Assembly: GCA_944390615.1 (NCBI GenBank)
Contig: CALXRJ010000107.1
Coordinates: 1 to 9,194, forward strand
Direction: 5' to 3'
DNA length: 9,194 nucleotides
From: an uncultured Clostridia bacterium
Lineage (GTDB): Bacteria > Bacillota > Clostridia > TANB77 > CAG-508
In this document: one piece after another, positions 1 to 7,368 of the stretch
Layout of the letters: every line of letters starts with the position of its first letter
Numbering within the stretch: position 1 is the first letter of the stretch
The notes under the pieces: generated by a model
Told to the model about the DNA's origin: nothing
The model's input: the letters and a program-made list of their open reading frames with translations, nothing else
The model's database searches: none
Translations under genes and position numbers: made by a program

Positions 1-4
1 AAAA

Positions 5-861
5 ATGGAAATATTGTCATTTATAAAAGAAAAAAAGACAGAAGATTTCATAGAAGAGATAAGACTAAGGACCAACCGAAATTTAAGCCTTAAAATCGGA
101 CAAGAAATCATTTTATTAAATCATAAAATAACCACACAAGAAATGGCAGAAACTTTTGAGAATATATGTGAAAAATCGATTTATTCCTACACCAAACAAA
201 TAGCAGAAGGTTTTATCACCATAAAAGGAGGAAACAGAGTAGGCATAACAGGTTCTTGTGTTATAGAAAACGGAAAAGTAAGCAATATGAACTACATATC
301 AAGCTTAAACTTTAGAATAGCAAGACAAATAAAAGAAGTATCAGTTCCCCTTTTAAAATATGTAATTGATTTACCAAATGATACCATATTTAATACACTT
401 ATCCTATCTTCTCCAGGGGCACGGAAAAACAACCATATTAAGAGACTTAGTTAGAAAAATAGCAAATCGGCATTCCAGAAATAAAATTTTCACCAAAAAC
501 CTGTGGCATTGTCGACGAAAGAAGTGAAATAGCAGCTATGTATAAAGGTATTCCACAAAATGATATTGGAACTTTTTCAGACGTAATTGATAATGTACCA
601 AAACCAATTGGAATCAATATGTTAATTAGGTCTATGTCACCCCAAATTATAGTCTGTGATGAGATTGGAAGCAAAGAAGACATAGAAGCTATCGAAAGAG
701 CAGTATGTAGTGGAGTTAAAGGAATATTTACAGCACATGCAGCAACTACCTCAGAAGTTTTGCAAAATACCAACTTGAAAAAAATAATAGAACATAAATT
801 AATTCAAAAAGTAATTATATTAGATGCCAAACAAAAAGGACAAGTAAAAGAAGTTTTCTAA
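5..861 (+). CDS. spoIIIAA: SpoIIIAA, sporulation ATPase of the SpoIIIA-SpoIIQ channel (two +1 shifts required)
   Basis: Cytoplasmic AAA+/secretion-type ATPase thought to power the SpoIIIA channel from the mother cell. The protein is encoded in three frames: 5-421, then 426-467, then 472-861, joined at CGGA (422-425) and CGGC (468-471). Joined length is 284 residues, close to the family norm. With both sites read as Gly, the Walker A is SPGAGKTT with Gly140-Lys141, followed by ILRDLVRKIANG, VDERSEIAA near residues 168-176, and a Walker B (IIVCDEIG, Asp218-Glu219). The N-terminal EEIRLRTNR element is typical. The ATG at 5 has no visible ribosome site because the window starts there; the frame is open upstream, so a few N-terminal residues may be missing. 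Read in plain triplets, translation would stop at 452-454. Identity is secure; the decoding mechanism is inferred. Confidence 0.93.
422..425 (+). other. Recoding site 1: in-frame CGGA needing +1 shift, expected Gly
   Basis: After GGG GCA, the codon CGG is in frame. Reading on in triplets gives KNNHIKRLS and a stop at 452-454. Skipping one base gives Lys-Thr-Thr and the rest of the Walker A motif, with the site standing for the glycine before the catalytic lysine (residue 140). Confidence 0.85.
468..471 (+). other. Recoding site 2: in-frame CGGC needing +1 shift, expected Gly
   Basis: This site lies only 46 bases after site 1, in the frame that site 1 creates. After GCA AAT, CGG is in frame; unshifted reading stops at TGA 525-527. 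Skipping one base gives IANG followed by IPEI and the conserved VDERSEIA block. Glycine is usual at this SpoIIIAA position. Confidence 0.83.
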
Positions 862-912
862 AAAATGGTTCTAAAATTGACAAGAAGACATATATATATA
901 AAGAGGTGGATT

Positions 913-1431
913 ATGGAATTTTTTAGATATATATTTTTAATATTAATATTAACAGGTAGTACAAGCGTTGGATTTTTACTTTCCAAAAAATATACCGATC
1001 GAGTAAAAGAATTAAAAAGCTTATCTAATTTAATAACTCTTTTACAAAACAAAATAAAATTTACCCATAAACCATTAGGAGAAATCCTAGAAGAAATTGT
1101 AAATGTCAAAGAAAATTCGGGTATAATAGGCATATTTTCTAAAACAAGCCAAAAACTGAAAAACAAAAAGTTTGAAGAAGCTTGGAATGAAGCAATTTCA
1201 GAACAAAGATTTTTCTTAAATTTAAATCAGGAAGACATTACCTTTCTAAAAACATTAGGAAATGTACTTGGTAAAACAGATGTAGAAGGACAAATGAGTG
1301 AAATTAATCAATTTCAAACAATACTCAAAGTGCAGATAGAAAATGCAGAAGAAGAAAAAAATAAAAATGCCAAAATGTATAAAAGTTTAGGAACTATTAT
1401 TGGGCTTGCTATAGTTATCATATTATTTTAA
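913..1431 (+). CDS. spoIIIAB: SpoIIIAB, stage III sporulation protein
   Basis: 172-residue membrane protein of the SpoIIIA complex, believed to pair with the SpoIIIAA ATPase much as GspF-type proteins pair with secretion ATPases. It has an N-terminal transmembrane segment (residues 2-22), a helical cytoplasmic body, the family signature LGNVLGKTDVEGQ near residue 112, a Glu/Lys-rich coiled-coil stretch, and a C-terminal hydrophobic segment (SLGTIIGLAIVIILF). I chose the ATG at 913, not the in-frame ATG at 865, because AGAGGTGG sits just upstream at 902-909 and the family N-terminus begins at the hydrophobic segment. It starts about 50 bases after spoIIIAA and contains no in-frame CGG. Confidence 0.92.
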   Translation: MEFFRYIFLILILTGSTSVGFLLSKKYTDRVKELKSLSNLITLLQNKIKFTHKPLGEILEEIVNVKENSGIIGIFSKTSQKLKNKKFEEAWNEAISEQRFFLNLNQEDITFLKTLGNVLGKTDVEGQMSEINQFQTILKVQIENAEEEKNKNAKMYKSLGTIIGLAIVIILF

Positions 1432-1503
1432 GTGTATAAAATGGACAAAAAGTTAGTCCTTTTCAACAAAAATGTCCTTATAGAAAAAAGAAAGGAAAAG
1501 AAA

Positions 1504-1698
1504 ATGAATGTAGATTTATTATTTAAAATAGCAGCTGTAGGAATTTTAGTTGCTGTATTACATCAAGTTTTATGTCGAGCAGGGCGTGAGGAGCAAGCTA
1601 TGATGACTACGCTAGCAGGACTAGTTATTGTACTTACCTTAGTGATAAAAGAAATCAGTTCTTTATTTGACACAGTAAGAAGTTTATTTAGCTTATAG
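1504..1698 (+). CDS. spoIIIAC: SpoIIIAC, small membrane protein of the SpoIIIA complex
   Basis: 64-residue protein with two hydrophobic segments joined by the family-typical loop HQVLCRAGREE. The signature start MNVDLLFKIAAVGILVAVL and the length match SpoIIIAC. Upstream in-frame starts exist (ATG 1441), but they would add a charged 21-residue extension with no ribosome site; AAAGGA at 1491-1496 serves the ATG at 1504. Arginines in the loop are coded CGA (1576-1578) and CGT (1585-1587), so these codons are read normally here. The 72 bases between spoIIIAB and this start hold nothing I can name. Confidence 0.92.
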   Translation: MNVDLLFKIAAVGILVAVLHQVLCRAGREEQAMMTTLAGLVIVLTLVIKEISSLFDTVRSLFSL

Positions 1699-1707
1699 GA
1701 GAAATAT

Positions 1708-2100
1708 ATGGATGATGTCATAAGAATAGTGGGGATTGGATTAATCTCCTTAATATTGATTATTATCATAAAACAATACAGACCAGAATTTGCTCTTTAT
1801 ATCTCCTTAATAGCGGGTAGCATCATTTTATATTTTGTGTTAGACCAGATAACGAATATAATTAATCTATTAAAACAAATTGCCAATCAATCAGGGATAA
1901 ATAGCGAATTTTTAGGAATTTTAATCAAAATGACAGGAATTGCATTTTTAGCAGAATTTGCCATTAGTATTTGTAAAGATGCAGGAGAAAGTGCTATAGC
2001 TAGTAAAGTAGAGTTAGGAAGTAAAGCAATTATTATTTCTATGTCTATACCAATTATTTATAATTTGTTAGAAGTGATTTTAAATATTTTACCAAGCTAA
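1708..2100 (+). CDS. spoIIIAD: SpoIIIAD, multi-pass membrane protein of the SpoIIIA complex
   Basis: 130-residue hydrophobic protein with about four membrane segments, matching SpoIIIAD in length, order and motifs (MDDVIRIVGIGLI, KQYRPEFALYISL, FLAEFAISICKDAGESAIA). It starts nine bases after spoIIIAC, with an AGGAGA ribosome site at 1697-1702 overlapping the end of that gene, so the two are probably translationally coupled. Intact in a single frame. The only CGG (1814-1816) is out of frame, spanning GCG GGT, and causes no break. Confidence 0.93.
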   Translation: MDDVIRIVGIGLISLILIIIIKQYRPEFALYISLIAGSIILYFVLDQITNIINLLKQIANQSGINSEFLGILIKMTGIAFLAEFAISICKDAGESAIASKVELGSKAIIISMSIPIIYNLLEVILNILPS

Positions 2101-2119
2101 AAACGATAGGAGTATGCCA

Positions 2120-3311
2120 ATGAAAAAAAATCTATATTTATTCCTTGTTACCATGATCCTTATTTTAATTCCTAAAATACATTATGCAGCCAGTGATACA
2201 GAAACTGCAAGTGAGGCAAGTAACGGAATAGACACACAAGCTATTTTAGAAGAACAAGAAACAAGTTTTGGTATAAGAGATTTTTTGCAAGAAGCAGAAA
2301 ATTATGCCCCTGCGTTTATGAAAGAATTAAATCTTTCTCATCTATTTGATGAGGCTATAACAGGTAAGGTAGATAATAGCGGTATTTTAAAAAAGATATT
2401 AGGTTTGGTAGGTTCTCAAATAACCGATACCTTAAAAATACTAATCCATATTTTAGTTATTGTGTTAATACATAGTATCTTAAAATCTGTAACAGATAGT
2501 TTAGAAAATAGTAATGTTTCCAAAATTGTTTACTATGTGCAATACATATTAATTGTAACCATCATCATGGCAAATTTTTCAGATATTTTAACCAGTGTAA
2601 GTGAAACGATTCAAAATTTAATTGGATTTTCCGAGCTTTTACTGCCTCTTCTTGTTACCCTTATGACCTATACAGGAAGTATTACCACTACAGCAGTTAT
2701 TGAGCCAATTTTATTATTTTTAATAGAATTAATAGCCAATTTAATTAAAAATCTTATTCTACCAGTTGTTTCCATTATAACAGTATTAATCATTGTTTCC
2801 AAAATAACAGATAAAGTATCCATTAATCAATTAGGCAATTTTATGAAATCCAGTATTGTGTGGGTTTTAGGAGTAATCTTAACGGTTTTTATTGGAGTCG
2901 TTTCCTTAGAAGGAAGTTTAACAGCCAGCATAGATGGGGTAACCGCTAAAACAGCAAAAGCAGCAGTAAGTAGTTTAATACCTGTTGTACGGAAAAATAT
3001 TAGGAGATGGGGTAGACAGCATATTAGGCTGTGGGGTTATCTTAAAAAATGCGGTAGGTGTTGTAGGTGTAATCATTATTATAGGAATTTGTGTTATGCC
3101 AATTATAAAATTGGGAATTTTTAGTATCATGTATTCTCTAACAGCAAGTATTATAGAACCTCTAGCAGATTCCAAAATTGTAAAATTACTAGAAGAAATG
3201 GGTGGCATTTTTAAATTACTTTTTGCTATTCTTTGCTCTGTTTCTGTGTTATTAATCATAGGAATTACATTAGTTATTAAAATTTCAAATAGTGGGATGA
3301 TGTATCGATGA
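2120..3311 (+). CDS. spoIIIAE: SpoIIIAE, polytopic channel component (one +1 shift required)
   Basis: Large polytopic membrane protein of the mother cell-forespore channel. It has an N-terminal signal sequence (hydrophobic residues 3-19, then AASDTE), an extracellular acidic stretch, then about seven membrane segments. The frame from 2120 runs to CGGA at 2990-2993 and continues in the next frame from 2994. Joined, the protein is 396 residues, typical for the family, and the junction reads IPVVGKILGDGVDSILGCG, the conserved SpoIIIAE signature, with the site at Gly291. Unshifted reading gives an Arg/Cys-rich tail (RRWGRQHIRLWG) ending at 3122-3124 that does not resemble a membrane protein. I prefer ATG 2120 to ATG 2114 because TAGGAG at 2107-2112 leaves 7 bases before it. 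The end overlaps spoIIIAF. Confidence 0.93.
2990..2993 (+). other. Recoding site 3: in-frame CGGA needing +1 shift, expected Gly
   Basis: After CCT GTT GTA, CGG is in frame in spoIIIAE. Dropping one base turns Arg-Lys-Asn-Ile-Arg into Gly-Lys-Ile-Leu-Gly and restores the conserved IPVVG segment and the last hydrophobic segments. Confidence 0.86.
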
Positions 3312-3877
3312 TAAGTTTTTTAAGTAATTGGATCGAACAAATAGCAATGGCTGTCATTATAGTTAGTATATTTGAATTAATTTTGCCAAATGGAAATCTA
3401 AAAAAATACATCAAAGTGGTATTAGGCATTTATGTGATATTTTGCCTAATTTCACCATTTGTCAATGGTTCGAATTTATATCATTTAGGGGATATCGATT
3501 TAGAACAATATGTAGAAAATGCATCCCAAAATGAAACTATTGTAAACCAAGAAAGCATGGATGCAAGACTACAAGAACTATATATCGAGCAACTAGAAAA
3601 AGATATTGAAAATAAAGTAGAAGAAAAAGGCTATACGCTATATCAATGTAATATTGATGCAGATTTAAACACGACAAGTGATAACCCTGGTATCCACAAA
3701 ATAGATTTAACATTAACCAAAAAACAAACAGCAATAGTAGAGATAGAAAAAATTGAAATAGGGGCCAACACCACGAATGAAACAGCTAATACCACAGAAG
3801 AGGTAAACCAATTAAAAGAAGAATTAGCAAATGACTATGAAATCAATCAAGATTTCATTCAGATTAAAATAAAATAG
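3308..3877 (+). CDS. spoIIIAF: SpoIIIAF, membrane-anchored ring-type component
   Basis: 189-residue protein with two N-terminal membrane segments (about residues 8-27 and 36-53, the latter KVVLGIYVIFCLISPF) followed by a soluble domain that in the family resembles the ring-building fold of secretion systems. The C-terminus has a Thr/Asn-rich linker (residues 155-165) before the final helix. Its ATG overlaps the spoIIIAE stop (ATGA at 3308-3311), so its translation is probably coupled to spoIIIAE. If so, spoIIIAE ribosomes reach this start only after shifting at 2990-2993; unshifted ones stop at 3122-3124. Intact in one frame. Confidence 0.9.
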   Translation: MISFLSNWIEQIAMAVIIVSIFELILPNGNLKKYIKVVLGIYVIFCLISPFVNGSNLYHLGDIDLEQYVENASQNETIVNQESMDARLQELYIEQLEKDIENKVEEKGYTLYQCNIDADLNTTSDNPGIHKIDLTLTKKQTAIVEIEKIEIGANTTNETANTTEEVNQLKEELANDYEINQDFIQIKIK

Positions 3878-3897
3878 AAAGGAGAAATAGATTCATA

Positions 3898-4500
3898 ATG
3901 GGAAATTTTTTGAAAAAGATGACTTCCAATAATAAAGAAGAAACCAAAAGTAAAAAAAAGATGGAAAACTTGATTTTTCTTATCCTAATTTTAATCATTA
4001 CTTTAATCATAATGAATGCAATTTGGAATGGAGATAAAAAAACAACAGAAAAAACAGAAGATACCAATACAACAGACAAAACTTTAGCTTATGAAGAAAA
4101 TACGTCATCCAAAGATGAATTAGAACAAAGGCTGGAAAATATATTAAGTACCATAAAAAATGTAGGACAGGTAAAAGTACTAATCAATTATGCGGAAAGC
4201 AGCAGTACCGTTCCTCTTTATGATGAAACAACAACCACAAGTAGTACAGAAGAAGGAGATTCATCCGGGGGAACCAGAAATGTTACAGAAACAGAAGTAC
4301 AAAAAGAAGTAATATTTTCTGAAAGTTCAGGAGAAAAAGAACCAGTAACCCAAAAAACAGTCATGCCAGTTATTCAAGGCGCTATCATAACAGCAGAAGG
4401 AGCAAGTGATGCAACAGTTAGAACCAATATCATCAATGCCGTTGGAGCAGTAACAGGACTAAGCATGGATAAAGTACAAGTATTTGAAATGGAAAGTTAA
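3898..4500 (+). CDS. spoIIIAG: SpoIIIAG, ring-forming channel component
   Basis: 200-residue protein with a short basic cytoplasmic start, one membrane segment (residues 24-41, LIFLILILIITLIIMNAI), a Thr-rich linker, and a ring-building domain. Family marks include LEQRLENILSTIKNVGQVKVLINY, a Ser/Thr/Gly insertion (about residues 110-127), and the C-terminal VIQGAIITAEGA and AVTGLSMDKVQVFEM. Homologues form a large ring in the intermembrane space. GGAG at 3881-3884 is 13 bases from the ATG, longer than usual, but no better start is seen. Intact; its two CGG trinucleotides (4193, 4266) are out of frame. Confidence 0.92.
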   Translation: MGNFLKKMTSNNKEETKSKKKMENLIFLILILIITLIIMNAIWNGDKKTTEKTEDTNTTDKTLAYEENTSSKDELEQRLENILSTIKNVGQVKVLINYAESSSTVPLYDETTTTSSTEEGDSSGGTRNVTETEVQKEVIFSESSGEKEPVTQKTVMPVIQGAIITAEGASDATVRTNIINAVGAVTGLSMDKVQVFEMES

Positions 4501-4536
4501 AAATAAAATTTTATACGAGAAAGGAAAGAAAGAATT

Positions 4537-5245
4537 ATGAAAAATTTTAAAAAAGGCGAAGTTGCCATTTATGCCATTGCATTAATGCTAGTAGCTGCTG
4601 GCTATTTTAATTACTCTACTTTTGAACAAAAAACAGTAGAAACTTATGCAGAAGATGTTAGTCAAATCGACGAGCAATCTGCCAATGTAGGAGATGCAGT
4701 TTTAGTTAGTAATAACGAAGTAGAAAATACACAAAACGAAACGCAAACAGAAACGCAAAATATGGCAGTAGATACCAATACTGTGACCAATGATATAACA
4801 ACAGATACCAATACAGTAACCAATGATATAACAACAGATAGCAATACTACAACAGATAATACAACAGTAGATACCAATGCCACAACCAATGATGTAACAG
4901 ATTATTATGCAGGTTCCAAACTTGACCGAGATAAAATGTATGCAGAAATGATATCAAATTATGAAACGATCCTAAACAATACCAATGCATCAGAAGCACA
5001 AAAATCAATTGCAACCCAAGAAATTACCAAAATAAATAATACCAAAAATGCCATCATGATAGCTGAAAATTTAATTCTTACCAAAGGTTTTGAAAACTGT
5101 GTCATTTTCGTGAACGAAGAAAGTGTTAATATCGTAGTAAGTGTGGAGCGGAGGATTAACCACAGATGGTGTGGCAAAAATTCAAAATATAATAACAAGA
5201 GAATTAGGAACTGAAATAGAAAATATACATATTACAGAAAAATAA
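4537..5245 (+). CDS. spoIIIAH: SpoIIIAH, mother-cell partner of SpoIIQ (one +1 shift required)
   Basis: Mother-cell membrane protein whose extracellular C-terminal domain, homologous to YscJ/FliF, binds forespore SpoIIQ. A basic start (MKNFKKGE) is followed by a membrane segment (residues 9-25), a long Thr/Asn/Asp-rich linker with four 11-residue repeats (4771-4902), then the conserved domain from about residue 125. The frame breaks at CGGA (5149-5152); continuing from 5153 gives SVEGGLTTDGVAKIQNIITR and ends at TAA 5243-5245, 235 residues in all. The site is residue 205, where homologues carry glycine-rich sequence before the last helix. Unshifted reading ends at 5212-5214 in an unrelated basic tail. 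Ribosome site AAAGGAAAG lies at 4520-4528. The stop codon overlaps the terminator. Confidence 0.92.
4771..4902 (+). repeat. Four tandem 33-bp units in the SpoIIIAH linker
   Basis: Four in-frame units (4771-4803, 4804-4836, 4837-4869, 4870-4902) encode DTNTVTNDITT, the same again, DSNTTTDNTTV and DTNATTNDVTD. The first two are identical in protein and differ at few bases, which suggests recent duplication. They extend the flexible extracellular linker between the membrane segment and the SpoIIQ-binding domain. Confidence 0.9.
5149..5152 (+). other. Recoding site 4: in-frame CGGA needing +1 shift, expected Gly
   Basis: After GTG GAG, CGG is in frame in spoIIIAH. Skipping one base gives Gly-Gly-Leu-Thr and the last conserved helix up to TAA 5243-5245. 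Unshifted reading gives RRINHRWCGKNS and a stop at 5212-5214. Confidence 0.84.
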
Positions 5246-5321
5246 AGAGCCATAAAGGTGGTGTTTTTTACGATTGTTAAGCAAGAACCATTAGGAGTAA
5301 AGTCCTTCTGGCTCTTTTTTT
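5244..5321 (+). terminator. Rho-independent terminator of the spoIIIA operon
   Basis: A 9-bp perfect stem (AAAGAGCCA 5244-5252 with TGGCTCTTT 5309-5317) is followed by a T run (5315-5321). It starts inside the spoIIIAH stop codon. The apical part is unusually long (56 bases) and can form further pairs, such as GGTGGT (5257-5262) with ACCATT (5287-5292, including G-U pairs) or AGGA with TCCT around 5293-5306. It marks the end of the sporulation operon. Confidence 0.82.
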
Positions 5322-5383
5322 GTGACTAATATTACAAAAATATTACAGAAAAATTAATTTTATATTACAAAAAGAATAAATTG

Positions 5384-5412
5384 TTGATTTCATAAAAAAA
5401 ATGATGTAAAAT
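5384..5412 (+). promoter_or_regulatory. Probable sigma-A type promoter of the Tad-like locus
   Basis: TTGATT (5384-5389) and TAAAAT (5407-5412) are separated by 17 bases, about 50 bases upstream of the first gene of the second locus and downstream of the terminator. AT-rich background makes chance matches common. The rest of 5322-5460 shows no gene. Confidence 0.5.
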
Positions 5413-5460
5413 GAAAAAAGATATGTAAATATTTTTATAAAAATAGAGGAGGAATTTACA

Positions 5461-6603
5461 ATGGCAACAAATCCAATGCAAAGACAAGCAAGAAATTCGT
5501 TTTTATTAGGAATGGCAGTAACATTAATTATTGCGGGGATAATAGTAGCGTTACTATTTATGCAAATTAAAAATTTAAATGAAACTTTACAAACAGAAAG
5601 AGCTGGGTCAGTGTCTGTTTATGTTTTAAATAGAGATGTTACATCAGGGCAAGTACTAACAGAAGACATGTTTTCACTAGTAACTGTAAAATCAAGTGGT
5701 GTTCCAGTTGATGCAACAAGTGATATTACAGGCTTAATTAGTAGTTATTCTTTATGTGACAAATCTGGAAATAATATTTATACAGATACAGATGGTTCTT
5801 TATATATGCAAACAAATGATACCAGAACCACGGTTTATCGAGATGAAACAACAGGAAATTATTATACGCAAGCAACGAATGGAACCAGAACTTACATAGA
5901 AACCACACAAAAAGAATTAATTGCAAAAGTTGATATGAGAGCCAATACGGTAATTGCAAGTTCCTATATTGCAAGATCAGACGAACTAGATACAGATGAC
6001 GTAAGACAACAAGAATACAATATGGTTGTATTACCAATTGACTTAATGACTGGTGAATATATTGATATCAGATTACAACTACCAGGAGGTCAAGACTTCA
6101 TCGTAGTATCGAAAAAAATGGTTACCATACCACAAGTAAATGGTCAATACTTATCTGATACCATACAAGTAAAAATGGCAGAAGAAGAAATTCTTACCAT
6201 GGCAAATGCAATAGTAGAAGCTTACAAAATAGATGGTGCTAAATTATATGCAACCAAATATACAGAAGCAGGTCTACAAGACGGAGCAACACCAACATAT
6301 GTTGTAAACGAAGAAGTTGCTAATTTAATAGAAGCAGATCCAAACATTGTAAGTGAAGCAATGGCAGCATTAAGTGAAAGATATAATGCCAATAATGGAC
6401 AACTAACCAATATTAGAAATCAATACATCAATAATGCCTTATCAACATATGGTGATGAAGAAGCATTACCAGATAAAGTAGAAGAAAGTACAACCTCAAC
6501 ACAAGAATCTAGACAAGAATACTTACAATCTTTAACAGCAACAGGAACAACAACAACCACAACTACAACGACAAACACAACGACAAACACAACAGGACAA
6601 TAA
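5461..6603 (+). CDS. Membrane-anchored SAF-domain protein, CpaB/RcpC-like
   Basis: 380-residue protein, probably the inner-membrane/periplasmic assembly protein of a Tad/Flp-like pilus. It has one membrane segment (residues 14-35), then a SAF-like region from about residue 51 (VYVLNRDVTSGQVLTEDMFSLVTV, resembling CpaB), interrupted by a Tyr/Thr/Asn-rich insert (about 100-150) with two related copies, NDTRTTVYRDETTGNYYT and NGTRTYIETTQ. The SAF pattern resumes with VDMRANTVIASSYI and a hydrolase-free beta domain (YNMVVLPIDLMTGEYIDIRL). The C-terminus is low complexity, with a Thr-rich tail at residues 362-380. A strong AGAGGAGG ribosome site (5445-5452) is 8 bases from the ATG. Intact; all its CGG trinucleotides (5534, 5831, 5948, 6282) are out of frame. 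CpaB assignment is by pattern, not by search. Confidence 0.7.
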   Translation: MATNPMQRQARNSFLLGMAVTLIIAGIIVALLFMQIKNLNETLQTERAGSVSVYVLNRDVTSGQVLTEDMFSLVTVKSSGVPVDATSDITGLISSYSLCDKSGNNIYTDTDGSLYMQTNDTRTTVYRDETTGNYYTQATNGTRTYIETTQKELIAKVDMRANTVIASSYIARSDELDTDDVRQQEYNMVVLPIDLMTGEYIDIRLQLPGGQDFIVVSKKMVTIPQVNGQYLSDTIQVKMAEEEILTMANAIVEAYKIDGAKLYATKYTEAGLQDGATPTYVVNEEVANLIEADPNIVSEAMAALSERYNANNGQLTNIRNQYINNALSTYGDEEALPDKVEESTTSTQESRQEYLQSLTATGTTTTTTTTTNTTTNTTGQ

Positions 6604-6624
6604 TAAATTTGGAAGGGATTTAAT

Positions 6625-7356
6625 ATGAAAAAAATAGGATTTATGGGAGCTTATGACAAATCAAATTTTATAATCTATACAGCCAAAATATTAGCCACAT
6701 TGAATTATAAGGTTTTAGTAGTAGACACAACCAGTGTACAAAAAATGAAATATATCATACCTTCTATAAATCCTACCAAATCTTATATAACAGATTTTGA
6801 AAGTATAGATTTTGCAATTGGATTTGAAACATGGGAAGAAATAGAAAGATATTTAGGTATAAAATTCTACTCCAATGAAGAAGGAGAAATAACCCAAAGA
6901 GCAAAAGAAAAAAAAGATGGCAAAGTTTTATATGATTATGTTTTAATCGATATAGACGATTCTGAAAAAATAGAAAACTTTGGAATGGATTTAGCCTACA
7001 AAAACTATTTTGTAACTTCATTTGATATGTTTTCGTTAAAAAAAGGAATGAGTATATTCCGAAATTTAGCTGCACCGATGAATTTAACAAAAATACTATT
7101 TTCCTATGAAGCATCCAGAGAAGATGAAGAATATTTAAATTATGTTTCTTTAGAATACAGAATTAATTGGAATGATTATACCATTTATTTTCAAATACTA
7201 GGAGAAAACAACAAAGTATTTGAAGAAAATCAAAGGTTTGAAAAAATTAGATTTAGAAAACTAACAGCTAATTTTAAAGAATCACTTGCCTATGTGATAC
7301 AAGACATTAGCAAAGATGAAAACATAGGAAAAATAAGAAAAGCAATGAAAGATTAG
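6625..7356 (+). CDS. MinD/ParA-fold protein with degenerate P-loop, CpaE-like
   Basis: 243-residue protein with the layout of a deviant Walker A ATPase: an N-terminal strand KKIGFMGAYDKSNFIIYTAKIL where the P-loop should be, LNYKVLVVDTTS as the second strand, and YDYVLIDIDD (near 107-116) as the Walker B-like strand. The GKT/S of the P-loop is absent (AYDKSN), so nucleotide hydrolysis is doubtful. It lies between the CpaB-like gene (21 bases) and a second ParA-like gene (12 bases), the usual place for CpaE-type localisation factors in Tad loci. Ribosome site GGAAGGG is at 6611-6617. An Arg is coded CGA (7060-7062). Intact in one frame. Exact role unknown. Confidence 0.65.
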   Translation: MKKIGFMGAYDKSNFIIYTAKILATLNYKVLVVDTTSVQKMKYIIPSINPTKSYITDFESIDFAIGFETWEEIERYLGIKFYSNEEGEITQRAKEKKDGKVLYDYVLIDIDDSEKIENFGMDLAYKNYFVTSFDMFSLKKGMSIFRNLAAPMNLTKILFSYEASREDEEYLNYVSLEYRINWNDYTIYFQILGENNKVFEENQRFEKIRFRKLTANFKESLAYVIQDISKDENIGKIRKAMKD

Positions 7357-7368
7357 AGGAGGAGACAT

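Noticed and set aside
447..773. Minus-strand open frames over spoIIIAA and other genes
   Set aside because: They lie opposite well-conserved genes, lack ribosome sites and resemble no family; they are antisense shadows.
877..905. TTGACA at 877-882 as an internal promoter before spoIIIAB
   Set aside because: No acceptable -10 element at 16-18 bases; the TATATA run begins too close.
865..912. Longer spoIIIAB start at ATG 865
   Set aside because: No ribosome site, and the extension is foreign to the family; ATG 913 has AGAGGTGG just upstream.
1432..1503. N-terminal extension of spoIIIAC from GTG 1432 or ATG 1441
   Set aside because: No ribosome site and a charged extension not typical of SpoIIIAC.
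422..5152. spoIIIAA, spoIIIAE and spoIIIAH as decaying pseudogenes of a lineage losing sporulation
   Set aside because: Every lesion is the same +1 at CGG before a Gly codon; no other stop, deletion or frame break is seen in the eight genes.
5269..5328. Small ORF from ACG within the terminator loop (about 20 codons)
   Set aside because: No standard start codon, and it overlaps the terminator stem; no supporting homology recognised.
6555..6600. ACA/ACG/AAC triplet run as a possible repeat array or CRISPR-like element
   Set aside because: It is a low-complexity Thr/Asn-rich protein tail, with no spacers or palindromic repeats.
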